From Gammaproteobacteria bacterium (lineage in GTDB: Bacteria > Aquificota > Aquificia > Aquificales > QOAS01), in assembly GCA_003972855.1 (NCBI GenBank), contig QOAS01000142.1:1-10876 (forward strand): a stretch of 10,876 bases of DNA, in the 5' to 3' direction. A model generated the notes under the pieces. It ran no database searches, was not told where the DNA came from, and was given only the letters and a program-made list of their open reading frames with translations. This document shows, one piece after another, positions 1-7,219 of this stretch. How positions within the stretch are numbered: position 1 is the stretch's first letter; the number at the start of each line of letters is the position of its first letter. The position numbers and the translations under genes are program-made.

Positions 1-1
1 T

Positions 2-55
2 AAAAAGGCTTTGAAGTTTTTTAATTTAAACCCATATGCGGGTCAGATTAAATAA
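2..55 (+). CDS. possible C-terminal end of an upstream gene (partial)
   Basis: Read from base 2, this frame is open to a TAA at 53-55 and encodes a 17-residue end, KKALKFFNLNPYAGQIK. The other two forward frames stop at once (TAA at 1-3, TGA at 12-14). If real, it overlaps the start of the pseudouridine synthase gene by 20 nt, which would fit translational coupling, since no Shine-Dalgarno sequence precedes that start. The stretch is too short to identify, and a 17-codon open frame can arise by chance, so this is tentative. Confidence 0.3.
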   Translation, partial: KKALKFFNLNPYAGQIK

Positions 56-758
56 ATTTTTGGCGGACGCGGGGATTTGTGCGAGAAGAAAGGCGGATAA
101 GCTTATAGAGGAAGGAAGGGTTAAGGTAAACGGTCAGCCCGCCAAAATAGGAATGACTGTAGACCCCCAAAAGGATATCGTTGAGGTGGACGGTAAAGTT
201 GTAAAACCCCAAAGGAAGCGTTATCTTATTTTTAATAAACCTTGTTGCGTTTTAACCCAATTGGGGAAAGACCCAAGGGGTAGGAAGACTTTAGACGAAT
301 TTTTAAAGAAAATACCCGAAAGGGTTTTTCCGGTTGGAAGATTGGACTACAACACCACGGGACTTTTAATACTGACCAACGATGGAGAGTTAGCCCAAAG
401 AATTCTTCACCCCCGTTATAAGTTACCCAAAGTTTACCTTGCCCTTGTGGAGGGAAGGGTTCATCCCAAAACTTTAAAGGAGATGAAAAAAGGAACCGAA
501 TTGGAAGATGGCTTTGCCAAACCCGACGACATTAGGATTGTAAGATATGAAGGCGACGACACAAGGTTGGAAATAGTATTCCACGAGGGTAGGAAACACA
601 TAGTAAAGAGATTTCTCGCAAAGTTCGGACATAGGGTAAAACAGCTCCACCGCACCCAAATAGGTCCCGTTAAATTGGGAAAACTCCCACCGGGAAAGAT
701 AAGGGAAATGAGCATTGTAGAGTTAAATCAACTAAAACACGCGGTGGGACTTAAATAG
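36..758 (+). CDS. rluB: RsuA/RluB-family 16S/23S rRNA pseudouridine synthase
   Basis: This enzyme isomerises a specific uridine in ribosomal RNA to pseudouridine in the cytoplasm. The 240-residue protein has an N-terminal S4 RNA-binding domain (about 1-60; RLNKFLADAGICARRKADKLI, then the VKVNG turn). The synthase domain follows, with catalytic-loop motif VGRLDYNTTGLLILTNDGEL at about 100-119; the predicted nucleophile is D104. DPRGRKT (79-85) and HPRYKLPKVYLALVEG are typical of the RluB side of the family. The C-terminal EGRKHIVKRF segment (184-193) has K-H where many RluB proteins have N-R, a feature closer to RsuA. RluB (23S U2605 in E. coli numbering) is therefore the best guess; RsuA or RluE/F specificity cannot be excluded. 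The ATG at 36 is used because S4 homology begins there. No clear ribosome binding site is present. It ends 1 nt from the convergent dut stop. Confidence 0.9.
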   Translation: MRVRLNKFLADAGICARRKADKLIEEGRVKVNGQPAKIGMTVDPQKDIVEVDGKVVKPQRKRYLIFNKPCCVLTQLGKDPRGRKTLDEFLKKIPERVFPVGRLDYNTTGLLILTNDGELAQRILHPRYKLPKVYLALVEGRVHPKTLKEMKKGTELEDGFAKPDDIRIVRYEGDDTRLEIVFHEGRKHIVKRFLAKFGHRVKQLHRTQIGPVKLGKLPPGKIREMSIVELNQLKHAVGLK

Positions 759-759
759 T

Positions 760-1191
760 TTAACTCAACCCGCTGGAGCCGAAACCTTTTTCTCCCCTTT
801 CGGTGTCGGAAAGTTCTTCAACTTCTTCAACTTCCGTTTCTAAGTAAGGAATAATTAAAAGTTGGGCTATTCTGGAGTGCTTTTCTAATCTAACCTCCTT
901 ATCGCCGAGGTTTATCAAAACTACCTTTATCTCCCCGCGGTAGTTTTCGTCTATAACTCCCGCCAAACAGTGTAGTGCGTGTTTTAGGGCTAACCCGCTT
1001 CGGTCTTTCACAAGTCCAAAATATCCTTGTGGAATTTCAACCGCTATGCCGGTGGATACCGCTTTCCACTCTCCCGGTTTTAAAACGACTTCTTCCACCG
1101 AATAGAGGTCTAAACCCGCATCTCCCCTTCTTTTTCTCACGGGAAGGAGGGCATCTTCCCTTAGCTTTTTAACCTTTAGGTGTATTCCCAT
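760..1191 (-). CDS. dut: deoxyuridine 5'-triphosphate nucleotidohydrolase (dUTPase)
   Basis: This trimeric dUTPase hydrolyses dUTP to dUMP and pyrophosphate. That keeps uracil out of DNA and supplies dUMP for thymidylate synthesis. All five family motifs are present in the 143-residue protein: I DAGLDLYS (24-31), II DRSGLAL (63-69), III GVIDENYRGEI (78-88; D81 is the expected catalytic Asp and Y84 the uracil-pocket Tyr), IV RIAQLLI (107-113), V RGEKGFGSSG (132-141). Motif II has D where most relatives have P (PRSGLA). The flexible C-terminal arm is complete. I chose ATG 1191 because conserved sequence starts just after it. An in-frame ATG at 1239 would add 16 basic residues and run 32 nt into the divergent glycosyltransferase gene. 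No strong Shine-Dalgarno sequence is seen for either start. Confidence 0.95.
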   Translation of the reverse strand: MGIHLKVKKLREDALLPVRKRRGDAGLDLYSVEEVVLKPGEWKAVSTGIAVEIPQGYFGLVKDRSGLALKHALHCLAGVIDENYRGEIKVVLINLGDKEVRLEKHSRIAQLLIIPYLETEVEEVEELSDTERGEKGFGSSGLS

Positions 1192-1207
1192 AAAAATGTA
1201 ATCTTCT

Positions 1208-2761
1208 ATGGCGGTTCGTATTCTTTTGCTTCTTATCATTGTTTTTCTTACCGCTTACAATTTGGGCGTAAACGACATATGGCAACCCAACGAGGCTTTT
1301 TATGCGGAAACCGCAAGGGAAATTTTGGAAAAGGGAAACCCTTTGGAGCTTACCTACAATTACGAACCGAGATTAGAGAAACCACCTTTAACCTACTGGC
1401 TAACCGCTTTATCCTATACCCTCTTTGGTATAGGTGAATGGCAAACCCGAATTGTTCCCCTCCTTTCCGCGTTGGGAACCGCTTTACTTCTCATTTTTTA
1501 CGGGAGGGTTATAGGGAATTTATCGGTGGGGGTGCTTTCCGCCCTAATATTTTTGTCCTCTCTGCAAGTTTTTTCCCTTGCCCGCTATACCTCCCCCGAA
1601 ATGCCTCTAACTTTCTTCCTAACGGGAGCTTTTATCTTTCTCCACCTTTACGACCTTAGGAATAGGTCTATATATCTGTTCCTTTCGGGTGTATTTCTTT
1701 CCCTCGCTCTACTCACGAAGGGTATCCCTTTTATAGTTCCATACCTCGGGGTTTACCTTTTTTATCTACTTCTGAAGGTCTCCGTATTTAAAGCGGGAGA
1801 CTTCAAAAGTTCCTTTAAAAAGTTTTCAACCGCCACGGTTACCGTGATTGTTTCCTCCATACCGATATTAGGGTGGTATATTTACTGTTACCTGCACTAC
1901 GGGGAGTTGTTTTTAAATGTTTTCTACTCCGAAGTAATCCACAGGGCTATAGACCCAAACAAAGGGTGGAACTTACTCTTTTACCCAATCGTAATTTTGT
2001 GGGCTTTCCTACCCTTTTCCCTGATTTTTTATTACTCCCTTGTGGGATTTTTGGTTAGGTTCAAAAATCTTTCGGAATATTTATTCCCGTTTTCTCAATT
2101 TTTCGTCTTTTTAGCGATATTTACCGTAGCGAAGGGAAAAATTCCCGTTTATATCTTGCCCACTTTCCCCTTTATGGCTATTCTAACCGCTCGCTTATTA
2201 GGGAAAAGACATATGGCTTTAACCTTTTTAAACGGAATTTCCTTACTTTTGATGGGTGTAGCCACTTTTGTAGTTATCCAATTTTTGAGACTTCCCTTGG
2301 ATTCCGAAATAGGATTGATACTTTTAATTACATTAACCCTTTGGGTTGCTTTGGAAAAGTGGGATATAACCCGAACCGTTGTGGCGGTTTTACCCCTTTT
2401 ATACTTGGCAACTTTCAAAGTTTTGCCCTTCGTTGAAAAATACAGACCTTATAAAGAGGTTATAACTTCCCTTAAAGAGCAATTCCCGAACAAAAAACTT
2501 GTAACAGCGGGAGTTTTTTACAAAGATTTTCCCTTCTATTGGAGGGGAAAGGTTTACACTAAAGAAGCCCTTTCCTCGTTTAAACCTTCCGAGGTTTTGC
2601 TCTTCTCACCGACACCTTTAAAGGGGTGGAAGGTTGTTAAAGAGGTTAAACTCTACACGGGTTCGGAATCCCGCTTTGTGGTTTTCTTAAGGGATATAAA
2701 GAAACGCAAAAGGTTTAAAAGGTTTTATTTCCTCGTTAAGGAAAAGAAAGGAAAAGATTAG
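1208..2761 (+). CDS. ArnT/PMT-like integral membrane glycosyltransferase (GT-C fold)
   Basis: The 517-residue protein has a signal-anchor-like first helix (about 4-19), roughly ten or more hydrophobic segments to about residue 410, and a soluble C-terminal part (about 415-517) ending in a very basic tail. The pattern fits polyprenyl-phosphate-sugar-dependent GT-C enzymes of the ArnT/protein-mannosyltransferase clan, which transfer sugar to lipid A, cell-surface lipid or protein on the outer face of the inner membrane. Supporting motifs are QPNEAFYAETAREIL (26-40), EKPPLTYWL (57-65), YTSPEMPLTFF (127-137), LLTKG (168-172) and KIPVYILPTFPFMAIL (311-326), which is like the RKLPYYLLPLYPALA block. 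The usual catalytic DE pair of the first loop is N28-E29 here. Acceptor and sugar cannot be read from sequence, and there are no neighbouring envelope genes. The start is fixed by an in-frame TAA at 1199-1201. Its stop overlaps the fliD stop. Confidence 0.8.
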   Translation: MAVRILLLLIIVFLTAYNLGVNDIWQPNEAFYAETAREILEKGNPLELTYNYEPRLEKPPLTYWLTALSYTLFGIGEWQTRIVPLLSALGTALLLIFYGRVIGNLSVGVLSALIFLSSLQVFSLARYTSPEMPLTFFLTGAFIFLHLYDLRNRSIYLFLSGVFLSLALLTKGIPFIVPYLGVYLFYLLLKVSVFKAGDFKSSFKKFSTATVTVIVSSIPILGWYIYCYLHYGELFLNVFYSEVIHRAIDPNKGWNLLFYPIVILWAFLPFSLIFYYSLVGFLVRFKNLSEYLFPFSQFFVFLAIFTVAKGKIPVYILPTFPFMAILTARLLGKRHMALTFLNGISLLLMGVATFVVIQFLRLPLDSEIGLILLITLTLWVALEKWDITRTVVAVLPLLYLATFKVLPFVEKYRPYKEVITSLKEQFPNKKLVTAGVFYKDFPFYWRGKVYTKEALSSFKPSEVLLFSPTPLKGWKVVKEVKLYTGSESRFVVFLRDIKKRKRFKRFYFLVKEKKGKD

Positions 2762-4128
2762 GTGGTAAGGAGCATTTGAACCGCAAGGATATTGTTGATT
2801 TTTGCCTGAATTTGTTGCAAACCCGCTATGTAGCTTTCTATGCTTGCGAAGCGTTTCCTTAGAAATTCTTCTTTTTCAGCTAAATAACTCCTGTAGTATT
2901 CCATTTTCTCCTCTATGCGCTTTTCAATTCTCTCGTAACCCTTTATAAGGGGCGCGACATATGCGGAATTTGTAGCCAAATCCGCCAAATCTTTGGCGTT
3001 TTGAACTATGTCGTAAAGGATTTGCCAATTTTCTTCCGGGTTTTCTTCAAGAAATTTGCGCAATTGCGACAAATTCAATTGCACTTTCCCGCTATCTTTG
3101 TCAAAATCTATGACATTGTATTTAGAAATGTTGGAGTCCTCCAATAGGGGGAAAAACAGTCTTTGCAACCTTATTTTTAATTCCTTAAGTTCGTAATCGC
3201 TTATTTTGGGAGCGGAAACTTTATCACCGCTAACGGTTACCTTGGTGAGGTCGTTTATTTTTTCTATAACTTTGTTGACTTTTTCAACCAATTCCCCGAA
3301 AACTTTTGCAATACCTTCAAAGTCCCTCCTTACGGTCACCGTAAAGTCACCCGCCTTTTTCACCTCAACTTTTAAACCGGGCAATACATTGGTAAAGGTG
3401 TAACCGGGGTCGGTAAAGGAATGGTCGCCTATCCGCAATTCGGAATTTTGCGCCCCTTGAAGAATGTAAAGCCTTCCCAATACATCTCCCAAACCGACAT
3501 CGTAGGGTCCACTGGGCGAACTTTCGTAGTCCGAAGCTTCTATATCTTTTTCAACCAAAGCAAATTGATAGCCATCTCCGACATACATTGCGTAAGCGTG
3601 GAGGTATTTACCTATGTCCGGGTCGTTGTTTATCTGGTCTATTAGGGATTGAAGGGTATCCCTTCCGTAAAAGGTAAAGGTTTTTGAAACCGTTCCACCG
3701 TCACGGGGGGCATAAGTTAAAGTTAACTGGTATTCCGCGTCGGGGTTGTCGGAGTTAAATTGCTCGTCGGGGCTGGAAAATACCCTGTCAAAGTATTTTA
3801 CTTCCACTTGGGCTACTTTGGTAACCGTGGCGGATGCGGTATACTCGGGTATGTCGTTGTCAATTATTGTCACCTTTGCAACATCGGGATTGGAAACCTC
3901 AACGCTTTTTTTGGAAAACCAAGAATTCTTTTCTATTCCCGAGGTAAAACTTACCAAATCCTCCAAAGTGGACTTCAACTCTTTCAGATAGGATAAGGTT
4001 TTGTCAACCTGCTTTTTTTGAAATTCCAAGCGGTTTAGCCTGACACTTTCCAATTTCATTAAACCATCAAGCAAAGTTCCCCAATCAAAGGTTCCCGTAA
4101 TATTGGGATAATAAATTTCACCGGGCAT
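2758..4128 (-). CDS. fliD: flagellar filament cap protein (hook-associated protein 2)
   Basis: FliD is exported to the filament tip, where it forms the cap under which flagellin folds and polymerises. The 456-residue protein has the family layout. The N-terminal FliD_N region (about 13-115) carries TFDWGTLLDGLMKLE and a coiled-coil stretch (30-65) for the filament-core domain. The variable beta-rich surface part (about 115-245) contains an Asp/Asn/Ser/Pro-rich loop near 118-131. FliD_C has LPGLKVEVKKAGDFTVTV (249-266) and an amphipathic helix GIAKVFGELVEKVNKVIEKIN. The C-terminal coiled coil (about 395-450) carries RIEEKMEYYRSYLAEKEEFLRKRFASIESYI, close to the conserved FliD end. No other flagellar gene (fliC, fliS) is in the window. 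A strong GGAGG site supports ATG 4128. Identification is from domain pattern; overall sequence is divergent, as is normal for FliD. Confidence 0.85.
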   Translation of the reverse strand: MPGEIYYPNITGTFDWGTLLDGLMKLESVRLNRLEFQKKQVDKTLSYLKELKSTLEDLVSFTSGIEKNSWFSKKSVEVSNPDVAKVTIIDNDIPEYTASATVTKVAQVEVKYFDRVFSSPDEQFNSDNPDAEYQLTLTYAPRDGGTVSKTFTFYGRDTLQSLIDQINNDPDIGKYLHAYAMYVGDGYQFALVEKDIEASDYESSPSGPYDVGLGDVLGRLYILQGAQNSELRIGDHSFTDPGYTFTNVLPGLKVEVKKAGDFTVTVRRDFEGIAKVFGELVEKVNKVIEKINDLTKVTVSGDKVSAPKISDYELKELKIRLQRLFFPLLEDSNISKYNVIDFDKDSGKVQLNLSQLRKFLEENPEENWQILYDIVQNAKDLADLATNSAYVAPLIKGYERIEKRIEEKMEYYRSYLAEKEEFLRKRFASIESYIAGLQQIQAKINNILAVQMLLTT

Positions 4129-4134
4129 AATTAA

Positions 4135-4139
4135 CCTCC
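4135..4139 (-). promoter_or_regulatory. strong Shine-Dalgarno site of fliD
   Basis: On the minus strand GGAGG lies 6 nt before ATG 4128 (GGAGGTTAATTATG). It is the best ribosome binding site in the window and fixes the fliD start. Its presence here, when most neighbours have none, suggests fliD mRNA needs strong initiation. Confidence 0.8.
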
Positions 4140-4152
4140 ATCTAATAAATTT

Positions 4153-4180
4153 AATTCGGAATAAAAAAAATTCCCTTTAG
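4153..4180 (-). promoter_or_regulatory. candidate sigma-28 (FliA) promoter of fliD
   Basis: On the minus strand CTAAA (4180-4176) is followed, after exactly 15 nt, by TCCGAATT (4160-4153). The flagellar sigma-28 consensus is about TAAA-N15-GCCGATAA, so the -35 element and the CCGA core match at the correct distance; the distal -10 bases do not. A start 6-8 nt past the -10 element would give a leader of roughly 18-20 nt carrying the GGAGG site. The -35 element contains the thiE stop codon. FliA is known in Aquifex. The match is partial and could be chance, but its place directly before a late flagellar gene is the expected one. Confidence 0.45.
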
Positions 4181-4833
4181 AGGTTTAAAAACCTTAGTTC
4201 CCTACGGGTTCTCTCTATAGCCCTTTTCATACTTTCCGCGGATTTAAAGGTATCTTGGAAACCCAAAATGGCGGATATAACCGCAACTCCGTCCGCTCCA
4301 GCTTTTATAACCTCGTCTACATTGTAGGGCATAATACCCCCTATGGCGACCAAGGGTTTTTTAGCCACCTTTTTAGCCTCTTTTAATAATTCGGTTCCAA
4401 CCACTATGGGTTTTTCCTTTGTGGGTGTCCTAAAAATGGAACCGAAAGCTATGTAATCCACCGGAAGGTTGTTGGCTTCTTTTACTTCCTCAATGGAGTG
4501 GGTGGATATTCCTATAATTTTTTCTTTCCCCAAAATTTTTCTTACCACCTCCGCCGGTAGGTCGTCCTGCCCTATGTGAACGCCGTCCGCATCCACCGCT
4601 AAGGCTAAATCAATCCTATCGTTTACTATCAAAGGAATGTTATACCTTTTGGTGAGTTCCCTAAGTTGGAGCAGTTCTTCATACATTTCGCGGTTGGTTT
4701 TTGACGAACCTTTGGAACGGTATTGAACGATAGTTACCCCACCTTTTATGGCATCTTCTATAGCTTTAAGCCAATCCCTACCTTCCAAATATCCGTCATC
4801 GGTTATCAAATAAAGGGTCAAATCAAATTGCAT
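4177..4833 (-). CDS. thiE: thiamine-phosphate synthase
   Basis: ThiE joins HMP-pyrophosphate and the carboxythiazole phosphate to make thiamine monophosphate in the cytoplasm. The 218-residue TIM barrel is full length for the family. Motifs in order are LYLITD (7-12), VQYRSK (36-41, usually VQLREK), LIVNDRIDLAL (68-78), DGVHIGQDDLP (83-93), IIGISTHS (106-113), FGSIFRTPTK (130-139, the pyrophosphate-binding G-IF-T-TK block), AIGGI (163-167) and AGADGVAVISAI (178-189). I chose ATG 4833 because the first barrel strand starts a few residues later; an in-frame TTG at 4851 would add six residues with no better ribosome site. No other thiamine gene lies nearby. fliD follows after 48 nt on the same strand, so read-through into fliD is possible, with a separate promoter candidate at the junction. 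Confidence 0.93.
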   Translation of the reverse strand: MQFDLTLYLITDDGYLEGRDWLKAIEDAIKGGVTIVQYRSKGSSKTNREMYEELLQLRELTKRYNIPLIVNDRIDLALAVDADGVHIGQDDLPAEVVRKILGKEKIIGISTHSIEEVKEANNLPVDYIAFGSIFRTPTKEKPIVVGTELLKEAKKVAKKPLVAIGGIMPYNVDEVIKAGADGVAVISAILGFQDTFKSAESMKRAIERTRRELRFLNL

Positions 4834-4960
4834 AACTTTAGCACTTAACAAAACTATTTTTAACTTTCAAGCATAAGTGATTGGCAAGAAAGTTTCTTAA
4901 GTCGTGAGGAAAATTATTTTTCTTAAATTAGAAATGACTAAAGAGAGGAGTGAAAAAGGG
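4834..4960. promoter_or_regulatory. divergent thiE/pnp control region with inverted repeat
   Basis: This 127-nt stretch is the longest non-coding region in the window and must hold promoters for thiE (leftward) and pnp (rightward). AACTTTC (4862-4868) and GAAAGTT (4888-4894) form a perfect 7-bp inverted repeat around 19 nt. It could be an operator or a hairpin in the 5' leader of pnp, a gene known in E. coli to control itself through a 5' stem. I see no convincing -35/-10 pair for either direction and no TPP riboswitch consensus on the thiE side. An in-frame GTG at 4904 and ATG at 4934 precede the preferred pnp start. Confidence 0.4.
4946..4950 (+). promoter_or_regulatory. Shine-Dalgarno site of pnp
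   Basis: AGGAG at 4946-4950 lies 10 nt before ATG 4961. It supports that start over the upstream in-frame GTG (4904) and ATG (4934), neither of which has such a site and both of which would add residues before the conserved PNPase N-terminus. Confidence 0.6.
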
Positions 4961-7219
4961 ATGGAGGAAATTAGAAAGGTGGAATTGGAAGCTTTCTTGC
5001 CCGGTCATCCCGAGCCTATAAAGATAAGAACCGGTGATATAGCCCGTTTGGCGGACGGTGCGGTTATAGTTCAGCAAGGGGAAACCCAAGTTTTGGTTAC
5101 CGCGGTAATGGACGAAAAACCTATGGAGGATATAGATTTCACCCCCTTAGCGGTTGAATATAGGGAGCAAACCGCCGCCTTCGGTAGGATACCGGGAGGT
5201 TTCTCCAAAAGGGAAGGAAAACCGTTGGACAGAGAGGTTTTGGTAGCCCGTTTGGTAGACCGCCCTATAAGACCTCTCTTTCCGAAAGATTATTACTACG
5301 ATACGATAATAACAGCCCTTTTGCTTTCCGCGGACGATAAATACGACCCCGACGTTTTGGCTATAACCGGAGCTTCCGCGGCACTTCACCTTTCCCGTAT
5401 ACCTTGGGAGGGACCCATAGCGGGTGTTAGGGTTTGCAGAATAGACGGGAAGTTTGTCGTAAACCCCACTTACGAGGAGAGGAAAAAGGCAGACCTTGAC
5501 ATAGTTATAGCGGGAACCAAAGACGCAATAGTAATGGTTGAGGGAGGGGGAAAGGAAGTCCCCGAAGAGGTGCTAAATGAAGCCCTTTACTTCGGACACC
5601 AAGCCCTTCAACCGCTTATAAAACTCCAAGAGGAATTGAGACAAATAGTCGGACAGCCTAAGTTTGATTACGAAAAAATAGACCTACCGCAGGAGTGGAA
5701 GGAGAAAATAAAGGACTTTGCGGGTGAAAAGATATATCAAGCGCTCTTTATAAGGGATAAAAGGCGGAGAAAGGAGACCCTTGACAGGATATTGGAGGAA
5801 ACCCTTGAAGCTTTGCAGGTTCCCGAAGAACTCCTCTTTAGGGCTAAGGTCTACTACAAGGAACTTGAAAGTGAAATAATGCGTAAACACCTCTTTGATA
5901 CGGGGGTAAGGATAGACGGTAGGAAACCCGACGAGATAAGACCTATAACCATAGAGGTTCATCCCTTTCCTCGTCCCCACGGAAGCGCAATATTTAGAAG
6001 GGGACAGACCCAAGCGGCGGTTAGCGTAACCTTAGGTTCCCCCGAAGAAGCCCAATTGGAAGAAAGCATCTACGAAGGGGAGTGGTATAGGAGATTTATG
6101 CTCCACTACTTTATGCCTCCCTTTTCCACCGGTGAGGCAAAACCTTGGGGTCCCCCCCGTAGGAGGGAAATAGGACACGGTTATTTAGCCCAAAGGGCTT
6201 TGGAACCTCTGATACCCGATGAAGAAACCTTCCCATACACCATAAGGGTTGTGTCCAACATTTTGGAATCCAACGGTTCCACCTCTATGGCAACGGTATG
6301 CGGAGCATCGTTAGCCCTCTTTGATGCGGGGGTGCCTATAAAAGGTGGAAAACACGTTGCGGGTATAGCGATGGGACTGGTTATGAGGGAAGACGGTAAA
6401 TACATAATCCTCACCGATATTTTGGGGGACGAGGACCACCTCGGAGATATGGACTTTAAAGTGGCGGGAACCCGCGACGGGATAACCTCGGTTCAAATGG
6501 ACATAAAGGTTAAGGGAATTACCAAAGAGGTCATGATGGAGGCGTTGGAAAGGGCGCGCAAAGCTAAAAATTACATATTGGACCTTATGTATAAAGCCAT
6601 TCCCAAACCGAGGGAAAAACTTTCTCCTTACGCACCCAGATTGGAAATCGTTGAGATTCCCGAGGATAAAGGAACGCTTATTATCGGTCCCGGTGGAAAA
6701 ACCGTAAGGGAAATCCAAGAGAAAACGGGTGCCACCGTATGGGTATTGGAAGGCGGTAAGGTTTCCATAACCGCTCCTAACGAGGAATCCCTTGAAAAGG
6801 CTAAGAAGATGATAAAGGAACTTACCAAAGATGTTGAAGTGGGAGACATCTATGTGGGTAAGGTAACACGGGTGGAACCTTACGGTGCATTTGTTGAAAT
6901 ACTCCCCGGTAAGGTGGGACTCCTTCATGTATCCAAAATCCCCGGTTACGTTCGCGATGCCAGAGATATTTACAAAGTCGGCGACATTATTAAGGTAAAA
7001 GTTGCGGAACTGGACGAATTGGGAAGACCGAGATTTACCACCCGCGGTATTCACGCGGGAGAACAAAAGATTGAAAACCTATACATAACCGAATGGGGAG
7101 AGGAATACCTCAAACAGATGAAGGAGGGAAAAACCTTTGAACAACTAAGGGAAAAGGAAAGGAAGAAAGCTCAACAGGGAAAGGGAAAAGACGACCTTTC
7201 TTCCGATGAAATTACCTAA
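4961..7219 (+). CDS. pnp: polyribonucleotide nucleotidyltransferase (PNPase)
   Basis: PNPase is a trimeric 3'-to-5' phosphorolytic exoribonuclease that degrades mRNA using phosphate and releases nucleoside diphosphates. The 752-residue protein has every expected domain: first RNase PH-like domain (about 5-225; EYREQTAAFGRIPGGFSKREG), all-alpha linker (about 235-310), active second RNase PH domain (about 315-545) with GVRIDGRK (315-322), RPHGSAIFRRGQTQ, RREIGHG, ESNGSTSMATVCGASLAL and GDEDHLGDMD (489-498, metal-binding/catalytic acids), KH domain with IIGPGG (574-579), and S1 domain from about 629 (GDIYVGKVTRVEPYGAFVEI). It has a Lys/Glu-rich tail. AKPWGPPRRREIGHG replaces the commoner GRVGAPGRREIGHG. 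Starting at GTG 4904 would add 19 residues; AGGAG before 4961 argues against it. rpsO, often upstream of pnp, is absent here. The stop overlaps the ribD stop. Confidence 0.96.
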   Translation: MEEIRKVELEAFLPGHPEPIKIRTGDIARLADGAVIVQQGETQVLVTAVMDEKPMEDIDFTPLAVEYREQTAAFGRIPGGFSKREGKPLDREVLVARLVDRPIRPLFPKDYYYDTIITALLLSADDKYDPDVLAITGASAALHLSRIPWEGPIAGVRVCRIDGKFVVNPTYEERKKADLDIVIAGTKDAIVMVEGGGKEVPEEVLNEALYFGHQALQPLIKLQEELRQIVGQPKFDYEKIDLPQEWKEKIKDFAGEKIYQALFIRDKRRRKETLDRILEETLEALQVPEELLFRAKVYYKELESEIMRKHLFDTGVRIDGRKPDEIRPITIEVHPFPRPHGSAIFRRGQTQAAVSVTLGSPEEAQLEESIYEGEWYRRFMLHYFMPPFSTGEAKPWGPPRRREIGHGYLAQRALEPLIPDEETFPYTIRVVSNILESNGSTSMATVCGASLALFDAGVPIKGGKHVAGIAMGLVMREDGKYIILTDILGDEDHLGDMDFKVAGTRDGITSVQMDIKVKGITKEVMMEALERARKAKNYILDLMYKAIPKPREKLSPYAPRLEIVEIPEDKGTLIIGPGGKTVREIQEKTGATVWVLEGGKVSITAPNEESLEKAKKMIKELTKDVEVGDIYVGKVTRVEPYGAFVEILPGKVGLLHVSKIPGYVRDARDIYKVGDIIKVKVAELDELGRPRFTTRGIHAGEQKIENLYITEWGEEYLKQMKEGKTFEQLREKERKKAQQGKGKDDLSSDEIT

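Noticed and set aside
1192..1239. Upstream ATG for dut giving a 16-residue extension
   Set aside because: The extension is not part of the dUTPase fold and would overlap the divergent gene; ATG 1191 fits the usual length of about 143 residues. It cannot be fully excluded.
2149..2418. Open frame on the minus strand inside the glycosyltransferase gene
   Set aside because: The plus-strand frame encodes the membrane segments and conserved YILPTFP block; the antisense translation resembles no protein and has no start signals.
4158..4174. GGAAT/ATTCC inverted repeat after thiE as a terminator
   Set aside because: The stem is only 5 bp around an A-run and would not be stable; the sequence is better read as the spacer of the fliD promoter candidate.
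4904..4960. GTG start giving a 19-residue N-terminal extension of PNPase
   Set aside because: The extra residues precede the conserved N-terminus, and AGGAG is correctly placed only for ATG 4961.
4834..4960. TPP riboswitch (thi box) upstream of thiE
   Set aside because: I do not see the conserved CUGAGA and related thi-box elements on the minus strand in this region.
6311..7066. Long open frame (251 codons) on the minus strand opposite pnp
   Set aside because: It lies wholly antisense to the KH, S1 and second PH domain coding of PNPase, its translation has no recognisable motif, and codon bias of the plus strand explains the lack of stops.
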